DNA of 64,000 bases from Nitratireductor sp. B36 (GTDB lineage Bacteria; Pseudomonadota; Alphaproteobacteria; Rhizobiales; Rhizobiaceae): the NCBI RefSeq assembly GCF_020833685.1, contig NZ_JACKZY010000003.1:820997-884996 (forward strand), written 5' to 3'. The notes under the pieces were generated by a model. The model worked only from the letters and a program-made list of their open reading frames with translations, was not told the origin of the DNA and made no database searches. The position numbers and the translations under genes are program-made. This document shows, in pieces, positions 1 through 9,705 of the stretch. Position 1 is the first letter of the stretch. The number at the start of each line of letters is the position of its first letter.

Positions 1-1305
1 CCAGCGTTCATCAGGTAGGCCGACCACGGCTACCTCTGCCACCTGTTCATGAAGAGAAAGGCAGCTCTCAACCTCGACTGGCGACACATTCTCACCGCCT
101 GTGATGATCATGTCGTCAACACGACCCGTAACGAACAGATCACCGTCCGCGTCGAAGAAGCCGGTATCGCCGGTGAAATACCACCCCTCCCGCAGTGCCT
201 TTGCATCCGCATCGGGGCGGTTCCAATAACCTTCGAAAGCTTCATCACCCTTCAGATAAGCGATGATCTCGCCTTCCTCTGCGACACCCGCATGTTGTTC
301 CGGGGAGTCCGCGCCGAGCTTGACCACACGGATCATCTGGTTGATCCCGGCGCGACCCGCCGAGCCAGGTTTTGCCACTGCGTTCTGCTCGATTGTAAAG
401 GTGTAAATTTCCGAGGAACCGTAATGATTGACGAAAAGCTCGGGTTTGAACGCCTCATTGAGCCGCTTCAGAAGACCGTCGGTCATTGAGGCGCCGGCAA
501 AGCCGAGCTTGGTGACACTTTTTACTCGTTCGGGTGAAAAGGCGGGCTCATGCAGGAGATCATGATAAAGCGTCGGCACCAGGTAGAGATTTGTAATCGC
601 CTCAGCCTCGATCAGTTCAATCGCACGAGAGGCATCGAAGCGCGGAAGACAAATGAAGGCACCGCCTGTTAGCGAAGAAGCGATAAGAGAGCGCACACCC
701 ATCGTGTGATACAGCGGCATCACTCCGAGTGTGCGCTCACCATGCCGATACAGGTTCTGCGCTACATGGGCGACCGCCCCTGCACGTTCGACACGATGGC
801 GGCGCGGCACACCTTTTGGCCGAGACGTGGTGCCGGAAGTGTACAGCATCAACGACCAGTCATTGGCGTCCGCACGCGGCACGACGTCAGGGGCTTCAGC
901 CTCCATCATGGAGACGAGTTCTTCTGTCGATATGCAGCTAAGTCCAGCAGCCGAGGGTGTTTGAACCAGCGCCTCGCGCGTTACATCCTCGTAGAAGACT
1001 GCTTTTGCTTCAGCGTCCTTGATTGCATAATCCACCTCTTCGCTCTTGGCGCGCCAGTTCAGAGGCGTGACAATGAGACCGGCGAATTGACAGGCCCAAT
1101 GCAGTGACGCGTTCTCCCAGCGGTTCATCATGAGAGTGACCACGTGATCGCCGTGCTTCAGGCCAAGCTGATCAAAGCCGGTCACGAGCGCTGAAATCTT
1201 GCGGTACCACTCGGAGTAGGTGAGCCGCATATCGCCATCAACAATGGCCAACGCATCCCGGTCCCGGCTTACGCTCGCCAGAAAACTTGCCCCCAGATCA
1301 AGCAT
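1..1305 (-). CDS. AMP-binding acyl-CoA synthetase, C-terminus outside window
   Basis: Adenylate-forming ligase that would activate a carboxylic acid to its CoA thioester. The translated minus strand starts MLDLGASFLASVSRDRD and carries the P-loop-like motif YTSGTTSRPKG, then a GSSEIYTF region and the hinge-side motif GDTGFFDADG followed by GRVDDMIITGGENVSP, all diagnostic of the ANL superfamily. The ATG at 1305 overlaps the stop of the iron-sulfur subunit gene by 8 nt, so it is the last visible gene of the molybdenum hydroxylase operon. The reading frame is open to base 1, so about 435 codons are visible. The substrate cannot be told; an acid produced by the neighbouring hydroxylase is a reasonable inference. 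Confidence 0.9.
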   Translation of the reverse strand, partial: MLDLGASFLASVSRDRDALAIVDGDMRLTYSEWYRKISALVTGFDQLGLKHGDHVVTLMMNRWENASLHWACQFAGLIVTPLNWRAKSEEVDYAIKDAEAKAVFYEDVTREALVQTPSAAGLSCISTEELVSMMEAEAPDVVPRADANDWSLMLYTSGTTSRPKGVPRRHRVERAGAVAHVAQNLYRHGERTLGVMPLYHTMGVRSLIASSLTGGAFICLPRFDASRAIELIEAEAITNLYLVPTLYHDLLHEPAFSPERVKSVTKLGFAGASMTDGLLKRLNEAFKPELFVNHYGSSEIYTFTIEQNAVAKPGSAGRAGINQMIRVVKLGADSPEQHAGVAEEGEIIAYLKGDEAFEGYWNRPDADAKALREGWYFTGDTGFFDADGDLFVTGRVDDMIITGGENVSPVEVESCLSLHEQVAEVAVVGLPDERW

Positions 1306-1810
1306 TGTATTTTTGCTCCTTCCTAATTTCCTCCACGGCCGCCAAAGCAGCGGCCACGATCGTCGCGTAGCCGGTGCAGCGACACAGATGCCCGGACAAA
1401 TGTTCGCGGATTTCCTGCTCGCTGGCGTCTGGTCGCGTGGTTAGAAGCGCGTCGAGCGTCATCAGGATGCCGGGTGTGCAAAATCCGCACTGCAGCCCAT
1501 GTTTTTCACGAAAAGCAGCCTGCAGAGGCGAAAGCTGCTGTGCGGTCGGCGTCAGCGCTTCGACCGTTCGCACATCTGCCCCGTCAATCTGAGCCGCAAG
1601 AATGAGACAGGCGCGCACGGGCGCACCATCCACCTGAACGGTGCACGCACCACAAACACCGTGTTCGCAGCCCACATGAGTGCCTGTTGCGCCCAGTTCG
1701 TGTCTTAGAAGATCGCTGAGAAGCATCCGGTTCTCGGCAAGCACCTCCACCTTTCTGCCATTGAGGTGAAAGGCGACGCGATGTTTCGTGTCAGCAGCTA
1801 ATTGCGGCAT
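1298..1810 (-). CDS. 2Fe-2S subunit of xanthine dehydrogenase-family enzyme
   Basis: Small electron-transfer subunit (CoxS/CutS type, 170 aa) of a molybdenum hydroxylase. The plant-ferredoxin-like N-terminal cluster site is seen as CEHGVCGACTV, and the second [2Fe-2S] site as CGFCTPG followed by CRCTGY near residues 110-150. Length is normal for the family. It overlaps the FAD subunit gene by 13 nt and the acyl-CoA synthetase by 8 nt, showing tight translational coupling. Electrons would run from the Mo centre through this protein to the FAD subunit. Confidence 0.93.
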   Translation of the reverse strand: MPQLAADTKHRVAFHLNGRKVEVLAENRMLLSDLLRHELGATGTHVGCEHGVCGACTVQVDGAPVRACLILAAQIDGADVRTVEALTPTAQQLSPLQAAFREKHGLQCGFCTPGILMTLDALLTTRPDASEQEIREHLSGHLCRCTGYATIVAAALAAVEEIRKEQKYNA

Positions 1811-2625
1811 GAGCGGGCCTCCAAAACGGTTTCTCGACCCAGCCGGCGTACAAGTTCGCGCCGATAACGCCCGCTCGCGTGCAAGTCGTCACGCGCGTTC
1901 AGCGCCCAGGCGATATCGTTGAGCGCGTCATCAAGCTCATCACCATTTTCCTGCGGAAGGTCGAACTGTCGGGGATGGTCGTCCACCCCTCCAATGGCAA
2001 GACGGGTTGCCGTCTTATCTGCAACAGCGGCGCAAGCAACGATTGCAAAATCACCATGACGCCTGCCGATCTCACGGAAAGCGTAGCCTGTTCCATTTTC
2101 AGCAACCGGAAAGGTTACAGCTTCGATCATCTCGCCCTCGGCGATCGCCGTGGACATCATCCCCAGAAAGAAGTCTGCCGCCGGGACAGTGCGCTTGCTC
2201 CTCTGGCTTGCGAGCCGCACCGAACCGTTCAGCGCGATCAAGGCAAGCGGCAGCTCGGCGCTTGGATCTGCGTGTGCCACGGACCCACACACCGTCCCTC
2301 GTGCGCGGGTCTGCACATGTCCTATCCATCGGATCGCCTGTGCAAGGAGAGGTAACTTCCTTCTCAGGTGCGGCCAGGCCTCGAGTTCGGCTTGGCGGAC
2401 GGCGGCACCGATGACCACTTCCCCACGCACTTCGTGGATGCTCTGAAGGTTTCGAAGACCAGTGATGTCAACCAGGACGCCGGGCCGAGCAAGTCTCATG
2501 TTCAACATCGGCACCAACGACTGACCGCCCGCAATAATGCGCGCATCGGAGCTTCTGAGGTGCAGTGTCTCGAGCACCTCTTCCATCCCTTCTGGTCTGA
2601 CAAAGTCAAAAGCGGGCGGCTTCAT
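1798..2625 (-). CDS. FAD-binding subunit of molybdenum hydroxylase
   Basis: Medium subunit (CoxM type, 275 aa) of the same complex. FAD-binding motifs AGGQSLVPMLNMR near residue 33 and TVCGSVAHADP near residue 110 match the PCMH-type FAD domain; the C-terminal part resembles the CO dehydrogenase flavoprotein C-terminal domain. The start ATG overlaps the stop of the large subunit gene by 4 nt (ATGA). It would pass electrons from the 2Fe-2S subunit to a quinone or other acceptor. Confidence 0.92.
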   Translation of the reverse strand: MKPPAFDFVRPEGMEEVLETLHLRSSDARIIAGGQSLVPMLNMRLARPGVLVDITGLRNLQSIHEVRGEVVIGAAVRQAELEAWPHLRRKLPLLAQAIRWIGHVQTRARGTVCGSVAHADPSAELPLALIALNGSVRLASQRSKRTVPAADFFLGMMSTAIAEGEMIEAVTFPVAENGTGYAFREIGRRHGDFAIVACAAVADKTATRLAIGGVDDHPRQFDLPQENGDELDDALNDIAWALNARDDLHASGRYRRELVRRLGRETVLEARSCRN

Positions 2626-5585
2626 GAACGGCCTCCCAAAAGTGCTTTCAAACGGGAAAGCAAACCACCATGCGGCGTTCCGCCGCCTGCATGGCGCGCC
2701 AAAGCCTGGAAAAACTGGCCAATAACCACTCGTGCCGCGCCGTCGAGAAGACGTCCGCCAACGGAAGCGACCTTGCCGCCTATGCCTGCTTCGTAGCTGT
2801 ATCCAACGATCGTCTTGCCGTCGGCTTCACGCAGTGTGATGCGTCCCACCCCATTGCCGAACCCCAAGGCACCTTGGGTGGAACCGCTTAATGTGACCGC
2901 TTCAGGTTCGACCATGTCAGACAACTTGATTTCAGCGCGGTAACGCCCTTTCACGGGGCCGACGCCGAGCGTCACATCGGCGCGGAAATGCGTTGCACTG
3001 ACCCGCTCCACACCATGCGCCCCGGGGATGATTGCCTCCAGGGTGGCAGGGTCCAGCAGCATGTCCCAAACAGTCTGGCGGCTGGCAGATACCGTAGCGC
3101 TGCCCTGTCCGGTCAACTGACGCTGGCCTGAGGAGCTTTTGTTGGGAGTTCTGGTCTGCGGCTGTGAGGAGGGTTTTTCTTCGCCGAAGATCAGATCGCC
3201 AATGCGGCCAGGCGAAAGGGGCAGAGTGATATCGATCGCGCCCGTGGCATCAGCAATTGCATTGGCGATGCAAACCGGGGTGGACATGCAGTTTCCTTCA
3301 CCCACGCCCTTGGCGCCAAGCGGTGTGAACGGCGACGGACTTTCATAGTGAAGGATGACCGGGTCAGGGACCTCCATGACAGTCGGGATGAGATAATCCG
3401 CAAGTGTCCCCGACAAAAAGGAGCCGTCCTGACCATAGGCATACTCTTCGAACAAGGCTGCTCCCACGGCCTGCGCGAAGGCTCCACGCACCTGCCCCTC
3501 AACCATGGCGGGATGGAGAACACGCCCGCAGTCATGCATCGTCACATATTTGTCGATGCGCACTGCCCCTGTAGCGGGATCGATCTCTATGCCGCAAAAA
3601 TCGAAGATGAAACCATGACAAAGTGAGGAGTTGATGCCGTCCTTTGACGTGGGAGCCTCGAGCTGTTCGGGGGTCCAGAAAACGGTCTCCTGGATCGTGT
3701 GATCAGTGCCCTCAGGCAGCATACCCGGTGCCCAATGGCTGGTGGCGGCGACACGATTGAAGGAAATCGAATTGTCGGGATTCAAGCGATCAAAAATGCG
3801 CCCGTCCAAAAAATCGACCTGCGATGCTTCAACATTAAGCTGGCCAGCGGCAATTTCAGCCAGGCGATCCCTGATACGGTCAGCTGCGAGACGAGCCGTG
3901 CCCGCGACAGCCGCTGCAAACCGGCTGGAATAATTCCCCGACGCTATAGACCAAGCGTCCCGAGCGGTATCCAGCTCGGTGTTCACCCGCACCGCCTTGA
4001 AAGGAATGCCAAGGCGTTCAGCAACGACCTGCGCCAGCACGGTACGATGCCCCTGTCCCTGTGGCACCGAAGCGACCTTGACAGTGACTGCGCCAAGCGG
4101 ATCGATGGAAATCGTGGCGACAGCCTGCGCACCGTTTTTCGGTCCTGCCTTGGCGCGCTGCTCAGGTGTCAGGGCGGTGGTGATGTAGCCCATATTGGAG
4201 ACGCTCGGCTCTACAGCTGCAGCCAGCCCGATTCCGTAGAGTTTTCCGGCTGCGCGGGCTTGGCGGCGCCGTTCGATCAGTTCGTCAAAATTGCCATTCG
4301 CGAGTGCGGTATCGAGAGCAGCCGCATAGTCTCCCGAATCCAGAAGCGCTCCGGTGGCCGTGCGGTAGGGAAATGCGTCGGAGGGCACAAGATTACGGCG
4401 GATAACTTCCAGCCGATCGATCCCAAGCTCATCAGCGATGCGGTGCATCAGCCGCTCCAGCGGGTAGTAGATTTGCGGGCCGCCAAAACCGCGGTTGAGG
4501 CCTGTCGGCGTCTTGTTGGTAAGCACGACACGGTTGCGAATGGCGACGTTGGCAATCGCGTAGGCCCCCGTCATGTTCCCGTGCATGCGGTATAGGGTTG
4601 CTGGCTCGGGTGCGCGCAAATGCGCCCCGCAGTCCTCTATCTGGTCCCAACGAAGCGCTGTTATCCGGCCGTCGGCCTCGACGGCCGCTTCCAGCCGGGT
4701 GGCACGATTGGTCGCAGATACGGAAGCCATCAGATGCTCGAGCCGATCCTCAATCCATTTGACAGGTCGACCGGAGACGCGCGCGGCAACAGCGGCAAGG
4801 ATCGCATACACGAAAACACCTTGCTTGACGCCGAAGGAACCACCTGAGTCAGGTGGCGTTCTAAGGCGCATCCGATTGCCTGGCACTTTTAGCGCCAGTG
4901 CCACAACCGCATGGATCGAGAATGGTCCTTGGAAGTTTGCCGTTACATCGTAGGCGTCTTCACCTGGGTCGTACTCAGCAATGACCCCATAGGTCTCAAT
5001 AGGCGTGCAGGAGTTGCGCGGATAGGACACGTCGATTGCGAAGCGGTGTTTCGCTTCTGCAAAAGCGCTTTCGGGGTCACCATAGCGGAAGCTGCGCTCG
5101 GCAATACAATTGCTGCCAAGCGAGGGATGCAACAGCGCCGCATCCTCTTGAAGCGCGGCCTCTGGATCCATCACCACCGGCAGCATGTCGTACTCGACCG
5201 CGATGAGATCGAGAGCATCTTCGGCAATATAGCGTGTATCAGCGACGACCAGGGCTACCGGTTCACCCACATAGCGAACCCGATCCCGTGCGATAGGCCA
5301 GCATTCCACATCGGCTTTGACGCCAACGGTCAGGCTTCGTGTGAGGGCGGCTACGTCATCGCCTGTAATGACGGCATGGACCCCTTCGACTTCGAGGGCC
5401 TTAGACACATCGATGGAGCGAATTTCGGCGTGAGCATGCGGCGAGCGCAGAACTACCATATGCGCCGTGTCACGACGGGTCGGCAGGTCGTCGATATAGC
5501 GCCCGCGTCCGATCAGTAGCGCGGCATCTTCAACACGCGGCATTGAACGGCCCACGAGGCCGGCTCGCTGCAGATTGATCGTCAT
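2622..5585 (-). CDS. molybdopterin large subunit fused to CoxG-like SRPBCC domain
   Basis: A 987-aa catalytic subunit of a xanthine/aldehyde/CO dehydrogenase-type hydroxylase. The first ~770 residues hold the aldehyde oxidase hammerhead and Mo-pterin-binding domains; the base-catalyst region GAKGVGEGN is present near the end of this part. The active-site loop reads GLNRGFGGPQ. That is neither the AYxCSFR of true form I CO dehydrogenase nor the AYRGAGR of form II, so the substrate is probably an aldehyde or N-heterocycle rather than CO. After a Ser/Gln-rich linker, residues ~810-965 form a CoxG-like SRPBCC domain, normally a separate protein. First gene of the operon. The substrate is unknown. 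Confidence 0.9.
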   Translation of the reverse strand: MTINLQRAGLVGRSMPRVEDAALLIGRGRYIDDLPTRRDTAHMVVLRSPHAHAEIRSIDVSKALEVEGVHAVITGDDVAALTRSLTVGVKADVECWPIARDRVRYVGEPVALVVADTRYIAEDALDLIAVEYDMLPVVMDPEAALQEDAALLHPSLGSNCIAERSFRYGDPESAFAEAKHRFAIDVSYPRNSCTPIETYGVIAEYDPGEDAYDVTANFQGPFSIHAVVALALKVPGNRMRLRTPPDSGGSFGVKQGVFVYAILAAVAARVSGRPVKWIEDRLEHLMASVSATNRATRLEAAVEADGRITALRWDQIEDCGAHLRAPEPATLYRMHGNMTGAYAIANVAIRNRVVLTNKTPTGLNRGFGGPQIYYPLERLMHRIADELGIDRLEVIRRNLVPSDAFPYRTATGALLDSGDYAAALDTALANGNFDELIERRRQARAAGKLYGIGLAAAVEPSVSNMGYITTALTPEQRAKAGPKNGAQAVATISIDPLGAVTVKVASVPQGQGHRTVLAQVVAERLGIPFKAVRVNTELDTARDAWSIASGNYSSRFAAAVAGTARLAADRIRDRLAEIAAGQLNVEASQVDFLDGRIFDRLNPDNSISFNRVAATSHWAPGMLPEGTDHTIQETVFWTPEQLEAPTSKDGINSSLCHGFIFDFCGIEIDPATGAVRIDKYVTMHDCGRVLHPAMVEGQVRGAFAQAVGAALFEEYAYGQDGSFLSGTLADYLIPTVMEVPDPVILHYESPSPFTPLGAKGVGEGNCMSTPVCIANAIADATGAIDITLPLSPGRIGDLIFGEEKPSSQPQTRTPNKSSSGQRQLTGQGSATVSASRQTVWDMLLDPATLEAIIPGAHGVERVSATHFRADVTLGVGPVKGRYRAEIKLSDMVEPEAVTLSGSTQGALGFGNGVGRITLREADGKTIVGYSYEAGIGGKVASVGGRLLDGAARVVIGQFFQALARHAGGGTPHGGLLSRLKALLGGRS

Positions 5586-5658
5586 GCTCTCCTCCCCCGC
5601 CCGAGAGGGCGGTCCCTGGGAGAGTTCATGCTCGAGGAAGGGCGAGACGACGATACCG

Positions 5659-5676
5659 GTAAGTCTTACAACTTAC
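5659..5676. promoter_or_regulatory. inverted repeat between hydroxylase operon and AraC gene
   Basis: GTAAGT and ACTTAC form 6-bp arms around a 6-nt spacer. The repeat sits about 75 bp upstream of the molybdenum hydroxylase operon start and just past the end of the AraC-type regulator gene. It could be an activator half-site pair for that operon or a weak hairpin ending the regulator transcript. There is no T-run, so a regulatory site is slightly more likely. Confidence 0.3.
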
Positions 5677-5685
5677 CCAGAAGTC

Positions 5686-6621
5686 TCAAATTCGCTCGTT
5701 CAACCGGGTGACTCTGCGAAAAACGCTGGGAGAGGACCCAGCGTGATCATGGAAAAACCGCGAAAAATGAGCGGGCACCGAAAAGCCGAGCTTTTCGCCA
5801 ATTGCGGCGAAGGTCTCATCGCTTTCCACGATCTGGTTTACCGCGTGTTCCAGTCGGTGCACATTCAAGAAAACGCGGGGGCTGACGCCCATATTGGTCT
5901 CGAAAAGACGGAAGAAGTGTGCCCGAGACAATCCCACATCGCGGGCCAGCATGTTCATGTCGCCTATCTCACCCGGTGCCTGCTGAATGAGCCGCACAGC
6001 TTTTTGAATCCGGAAATCGGTCAGGTGACTGTTGGCCAGACTTCGGATCGAATTGGGTAGGCCGCGCCAGCTGGTGAAGCGTTCAATGACGGCAATCATC
6101 AAGCGTCCAAGGAGATCCTCATGCACGCGCTCATCTTGCGGCGCGTGGACCATGGTGGAAGCCAAAAGTTGTGTCAGGCGCCGGATTTCCTGTGTGATTG
6201 CGCCGACGGAGCAGTTGAAGAAATCGGGCGCATTGCTGACAGCCCAGTTGGGGCGGAAAAGCCCAAGCCATTGCGGCTCGATATAGAGAGCGAGAATTAC
6301 GGTTTTCGGCTGCTCGGTATCATGCTCATACGCATGCGGTTCCCAAGCATTGATCAGGACTGCGCTTTCATCCGTGAGCCGTGCAATCCTGTCTCCGACC
6401 TGAAACTGCGTGTCCGCCCCCTCCACCTTCAGAAGAACGTGGCAGTGCGGATGCGCGTGGCGCACCAGTGGGCGATCCATATCCAGAAGCGCGACACGCC
6501 CAAAGCGCCCCCTGGCTATGCGCAGTGCATGAGACATCGGACTAAACTGCCGTGGTGTGATCGAAAACACAATACCGCACGGGCGGGGCCGCTTTGGCAC
6601 GCTGCGGTCAGGAGGTCTCAC
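5686..6621 (-). CDS. AraC-family transcriptional regulator
   Basis: The C-terminal ~100 residues have the two helix-turn-helix units of the AraC/XylS family, visible as MLARDVGLSRAHFFRLF and then FAAIGEKLGFSVPAHFSRFF. The N-terminal ~150 residues resemble the cupin effector-binding domain (HAHPHCHVLLKVEG, INAWEPHAYEHD). The longest frame starts with GTG at 6621. An ATG at 6537 (MSHALRIARG) is equally plausible, because neither has a clear ribosome binding site. It lies just upstream of the molybdenum hydroxylase operon in the same orientation, so it probably controls that operon or the TRAP genes behind it. Its ligand is unknown. Confidence 0.9.
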   Translation of the reverse strand: MRPPDRSVPKRPRPCGIVFSITPRQFSPMSHALRIARGRFGRVALLDMDRPLVRHAHPHCHVLLKVEGADTQFQVGDRIARLTDESAVLINAWEPHAYEHDTEQPKTVILALYIEPQWLGLFRPNWAVSNAPDFFNCSVGAITQEIRRLTQLLASTMVHAPQDERVHEDLLGRLMIAVIERFTSWRGLPNSIRSLANSHLTDFRIQKAVRLIQQAPGEIGDMNMLARDVGLSRAHFFRLFETNMGVSPRVFLNVHRLEHAVNQIVESDETFAAIGEKLGFSVPAHFSRFFHDHAGSSPSVFRRVTRLNERI

Positions 6622-6787
6622 TCGAGCGATCAGCGGTATGGCGGTAGGACGCCAACCAAGGCATCGAGTTCATGACCGAGAAGGAGAGGGGGGAGCGAGC
6701 GGGACCAGATGCCTGCTTTGACAATCTCTGTATGAAGGAGGGAACGACCGCCGATACGCGGACGTCCCCTCGGTCACGGAAGAAAGC

Positions 6788-7837
6788 TTACTTCAGATAG
6801 TCGGATTGGTTGGCTTTGGCTGCCTCTTCCTTGAAAAGCTCGAGCAGCGCAACCGCATCTTCGCCGTACTCAGTTTGGATGTGCTTCTCAAAAGCAGGCT
6901 GAGTCGCTTCGCGCATGGCCGTCCGCTGCTCAGGTGTCAGCGCCGTCACTTCCATCTTCTCACGCAGGCCTGCAACGCCTCGATCGGAAGCTTCGATAAT
7001 GCGGGCGAGGCCGCGCGAAGCGGCGACACAGGACTGTGCCGCATACCGGACAACATTCTGCTGATCCTCGGTCAGGCCATCCCAGAAGCTTTCCGAGAGC
7101 AGAAAGATGTATGGTGAAAACAGATGGTTGGTGAGAGCGAGATGCTTCTGCACCTCGGAGAAATTGGAGAACGAAATAATCGGCACCGGATTCATCTGTC
7201 CATCGATGACGCCGGTTTGCAGTGCGGAATAGACCTCACCCCAAGCCAGCGGATAGGCCTCTGCACCGAGAGCATTCATGATGACTTGGTGGGATGAAAG
7301 CGTCATCGTGCGCAAACGCACGCCTTCGAAATCCTCAAGCGTGTTGATCGGTTTTGTCGATGTCGTTACCGCAAAAAAGCCCCCGGTGTCAGGGAAAGCC
7401 AGAACCTTGACCCCATCCAGTTCCTTTTCGATGTCGGCTTTTAATGCCTTGCCGAATTTTCCATCGAAGGCCTTGTAGGTTGCAGCATTGTCCGAGAAGG
7501 CGAACGGCAAGTTCAAAACATCGATTTTCGGATAGTATGATGCGAGTGAGCCTGTCGATGAAATGGTGGCCTGGATCACTCCGTCCCGGACCATCTGGAC
7601 AGATTCGGCATTCGTTCCGATCTGATCGTTCGGATAGATTTCGACCTCGACCTCACCGTTCGTGTCGGAGTTGACGATGTTTGCAAACACAGCTGCACAT
7701 GCATGACCCGGATTATCGAACGGGTCCGGGTTGTTGTCATGAGCGAGCTTCAGCACATGTTCCTGTGCCCCGGCTGTCACTGTCATAGCGGATGCAGCAA
7801 GGATGGCTGCAAAACTTTGGGCGAGCACTTTTTTCAT
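6788..7837 (-). CDS. TRAP transporter substrate-binding protein (DctP family)
   Basis: Periplasmic solute receptor, 349 aa. A cleavable signal peptide runs from MKKVLAQSFAAILAASAM to about TAGA|QE. The mature part has DctP family hallmarks: an EVEIYPNDQIG segment, RLRTMTLSSHQ carrying the arginine that usually binds a substrate carboxylate, and GVIDGQMNPV. The start at 7837 has an AAGGAG site 6 nt upstream; a longer GTG frame to 8038 runs into the DctM gene and is not used. Third gene of the order DctQ-DctM-DctP. The ligand is probably an organic acid but cannot be named. Confidence 0.93.
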   Translation of the reverse strand: MKKVLAQSFAAILAASAMTVTAGAQEHVLKLAHDNNPDPFDNPGHACAAVFANIVNSDTNGEVEVEIYPNDQIGTNAESVQMVRDGVIQATISSTGSLASYYPKIDVLNLPFAFSDNAATYKAFDGKFGKALKADIEKELDGVKVLAFPDTGGFFAVTTSTKPINTLEDFEGVRLRTMTLSSHQVIMNALGAEAYPLAWGEVYSALQTGVIDGQMNPVPIISFSNFSEVQKHLALTNHLFSPYIFLLSESFWDGLTEDQQNVVRYAAQSCVAASRGLARIIEASDRGVAGLREKMEVTALTPEQRTAMREATQPAFEKHIQTEYGEDAVALLELFKEEAAKANQSDYLK

Positions 7838-7881
7838 ATTCCACTCCTTCGGTTTTTTCTTTGATTTTAACTTTGCGCGGT

Positions 7882-9162
7882 TCAGGCGAACCCCAACCAC
7901 CGCGGCACCAGCAACGCCATGTCCTCCCAGAATGCGAACGTGACGAGAACGGCAATCTCGGCGATGAGAAATGGCCAAAGCTTGATGGAAATGCGCTCCA
8001 GCTTCTCGCCGGTCACCGATGACAGCACGAACAGGCAAGCGCCGACGGGCGGCGTCATCAGCGAGATGTTCAGTGCAATTATGAAGATGATCCCCGCATG
8101 GATCGGCTCAAGGCCAATCTGATTGGTTATAGGTACGAGAACGGGCGTGAGAATGATAAGGATGGCCGTTATGTCCATGACCATGCCGATAAGCAGCAGA
8201 AGGCAGATAATCAGCAGGATGATGATGTAAGGATTTTCGGAGAAACTCAGTATCGCGGACGCAATCTCCTGCGGTACTCGGTTGAAGCTCATCCACCATC
8301 CAAGCAGGCTCGCAAAAGCGATGATCACAAAAATCACGCCGCTGATGATGGCCGTGCGCAGAAGCATGTTGCACAATGCTTGAATCGTAATGTTGCGATA
8401 GACGAAGACCCCCAGAAGCAATGCATAGGCGACGGCAATCGAAGCGGCTTCAGTCGGCGTCACGATGCCGCCCAGTATGCCGCCGAGAATGATAAAGGGC
8501 ATGGCCAGCGCAGCGATCGAGTGGAAGAAGCTGCGGGCAATTTCGCGGAGGCTTGCTCGCTTTTCGGCCTTGGGCAGATTGTTGCGCGTGGCGCCGAGCG
8601 CGATAACGGCCATGCAGACGATGCAGATAATCAAGCCGGGGAGAATGCCGGCTGCAAACAGACCGCCGATGGATACGCCCATCAGTGATCCATAGACCAC
8701 CATTATACCCGAAGGTGGGATGGTAGGTCCTATGATCGATCCTGCGGCCGTGACCGCGCACGCATAGTCCCGACGATAACCCTGGCGCACCATCTCTGGC
8801 ACCAGGGTCTTGCCGAATGCTGCAGCATCAGCGGTCGCGGCGCCTGTCAGGCCTGCAAACATTACGGAAGCGATCATGTTGGCGTGGGCCAGGCCTCCCC
8901 GAAAATGCCCAACGAGAATGTGGGCAAACCGCATGAGACGCTGGGTGATGCCGATGTGATTCATAATCTCGCCGGCGAGTATGAAAAATGGCATCGCCAG
9001 GAAAGGGAAGATGTCCAGGCTGTTGAACATGCGGCTTGGCCCCATCGCCAAAAAGTGGGCGCCACCCATCCCCACCATGCCTGCAAGTCCAGCAATACCG
9101 ATTGCGAACCCGATGGGGGTGCCAAGGAGCAACAAAACAAGGAAAATAGCTGCAACGATCAT
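7882..9162 (-). CDS. TRAP transporter large permease (DctM family)
   Basis: A 426-aa inner-membrane protein with about 12 hydrophobic segments, the transport subunit of a Na+-driven TRAP system. Typical DctM sequence is visible: MPFFILAGEIMNHIGI, ASVMFAGLTGAATADAAAFG, and GIIFIIALNISLMTPPVG near the C-terminus. It starts 3 nt past the DctQ stop, so translation is coupled. It works with DctQ and the receptor encoded downstream. Confidence 0.94.
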   Translation of the reverse strand: MIVAAIFLVLLLLGTPIGFAIGIAGLAGMVGMGGAHFLAMGPSRMFNSLDIFPFLAMPFFILAGEIMNHIGITQRLMRFAHILVGHFRGGLAHANMIASVMFAGLTGAATADAAAFGKTLVPEMVRQGYRRDYACAVTAAGSIIGPTIPPSGIMVVYGSLMGVSIGGLFAAGILPGLIICIVCMAVIALGATRNNLPKAEKRASLREIARSFFHSIAALAMPFIILGGILGGIVTPTEAASIAVAYALLLGVFVYRNITIQALCNMLLRTAIISGVIFVIIAFASLLGWWMSFNRVPQEIASAILSFSENPYIIILLIICLLLLIGMVMDITAILIILTPVLVPITNQIGLEPIHAGIIFIIALNISLMTPPVGACLFVLSSVTGEKLERISIKLWPFLIAEIAVLVTFAFWEDMALLVPRWLGFA

Positions 9163-9165
9163 GGA

Positions 9166-9669
9166 CTATAGCTCCGCCTGATCTTCGACCCGCTGCTCAC
9201 CCAAATCGCGCAACATGACGAGAAGAAGCTGGATTGCGGCAAGTCCTGCCGCCGCCGGAATGGCGGAGTAGGCGGGACCGAGGGAAAGCCCTAGGATCAT
9301 GGCTTGGCGTGTCAAACCCGCGGCAGCAAAACCGAGGCCGAACCAGAAGAGATATGCAAACAGCAGGATTCCTAGAAGATCCGACAATAGCAGCGCAGTA
9401 CGGCGCAGGGAGACCGGCAGCCGGTCGATCAGGATCGTCAAGCCTATGTGTTCACGGCGGACAATTCCGCTCGAAATCGCCAGCAGCACCGTCCATATCA
9501 TCAGATAGCGCGCCAGAGGCTCCGGCCAGTTGAATTGCCAATGGAAATAGTAGCGGTCAGCCACCCCGATCCACACATTGACAACAAGAGCGGCCATCAA
9601 TGCGATCAAGATGATCTCGACGCAGCGATTCAATTTTTCGCTGAGCTCTCCCGCCACTTGTCTAATCAT
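9166..9669 (-). CDS. TRAP transporter small permease (DctQ family)
   Basis: A 167-aa protein with four predicted membrane helices, the size and topology of DctQ. The family-typical WPEPLARYLMIWTVLLA followed by HIGLTILIDRLP is visible. First gene of the TRAP operon; it reads away from the RpiR-type regulator gene behind it, with about 36 nt between them. It pairs with DctM to form the membrane complex. Confidence 0.9.
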   Translation of the reverse strand: MIRQVAGELSEKLNRCVEIILIALMAALVVNVWIGVADRYYFHWQFNWPEPLARYLMIWTVLLAISSGIVRREHIGLTILIDRLPVSLRRTALLLSDLLGILLFAYLFWFGLGFAAAGLTRQAMILGLSLGPAYSAIPAAAGLAAIQLLLVMLRDLGEQRVEDQAEL

Positions 9670-9705
9670 GGTTCGCCTCCCATTGGCTCCTACCTCCGCT
9701 TCCTG

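Noticed and set aside
2622..5585. True aerobic CO dehydrogenase (CoxL)
   Set aside because: The active-site loop lacks the AYxCSFR motif; operon order and the CoxG-like domain alone are not enough.
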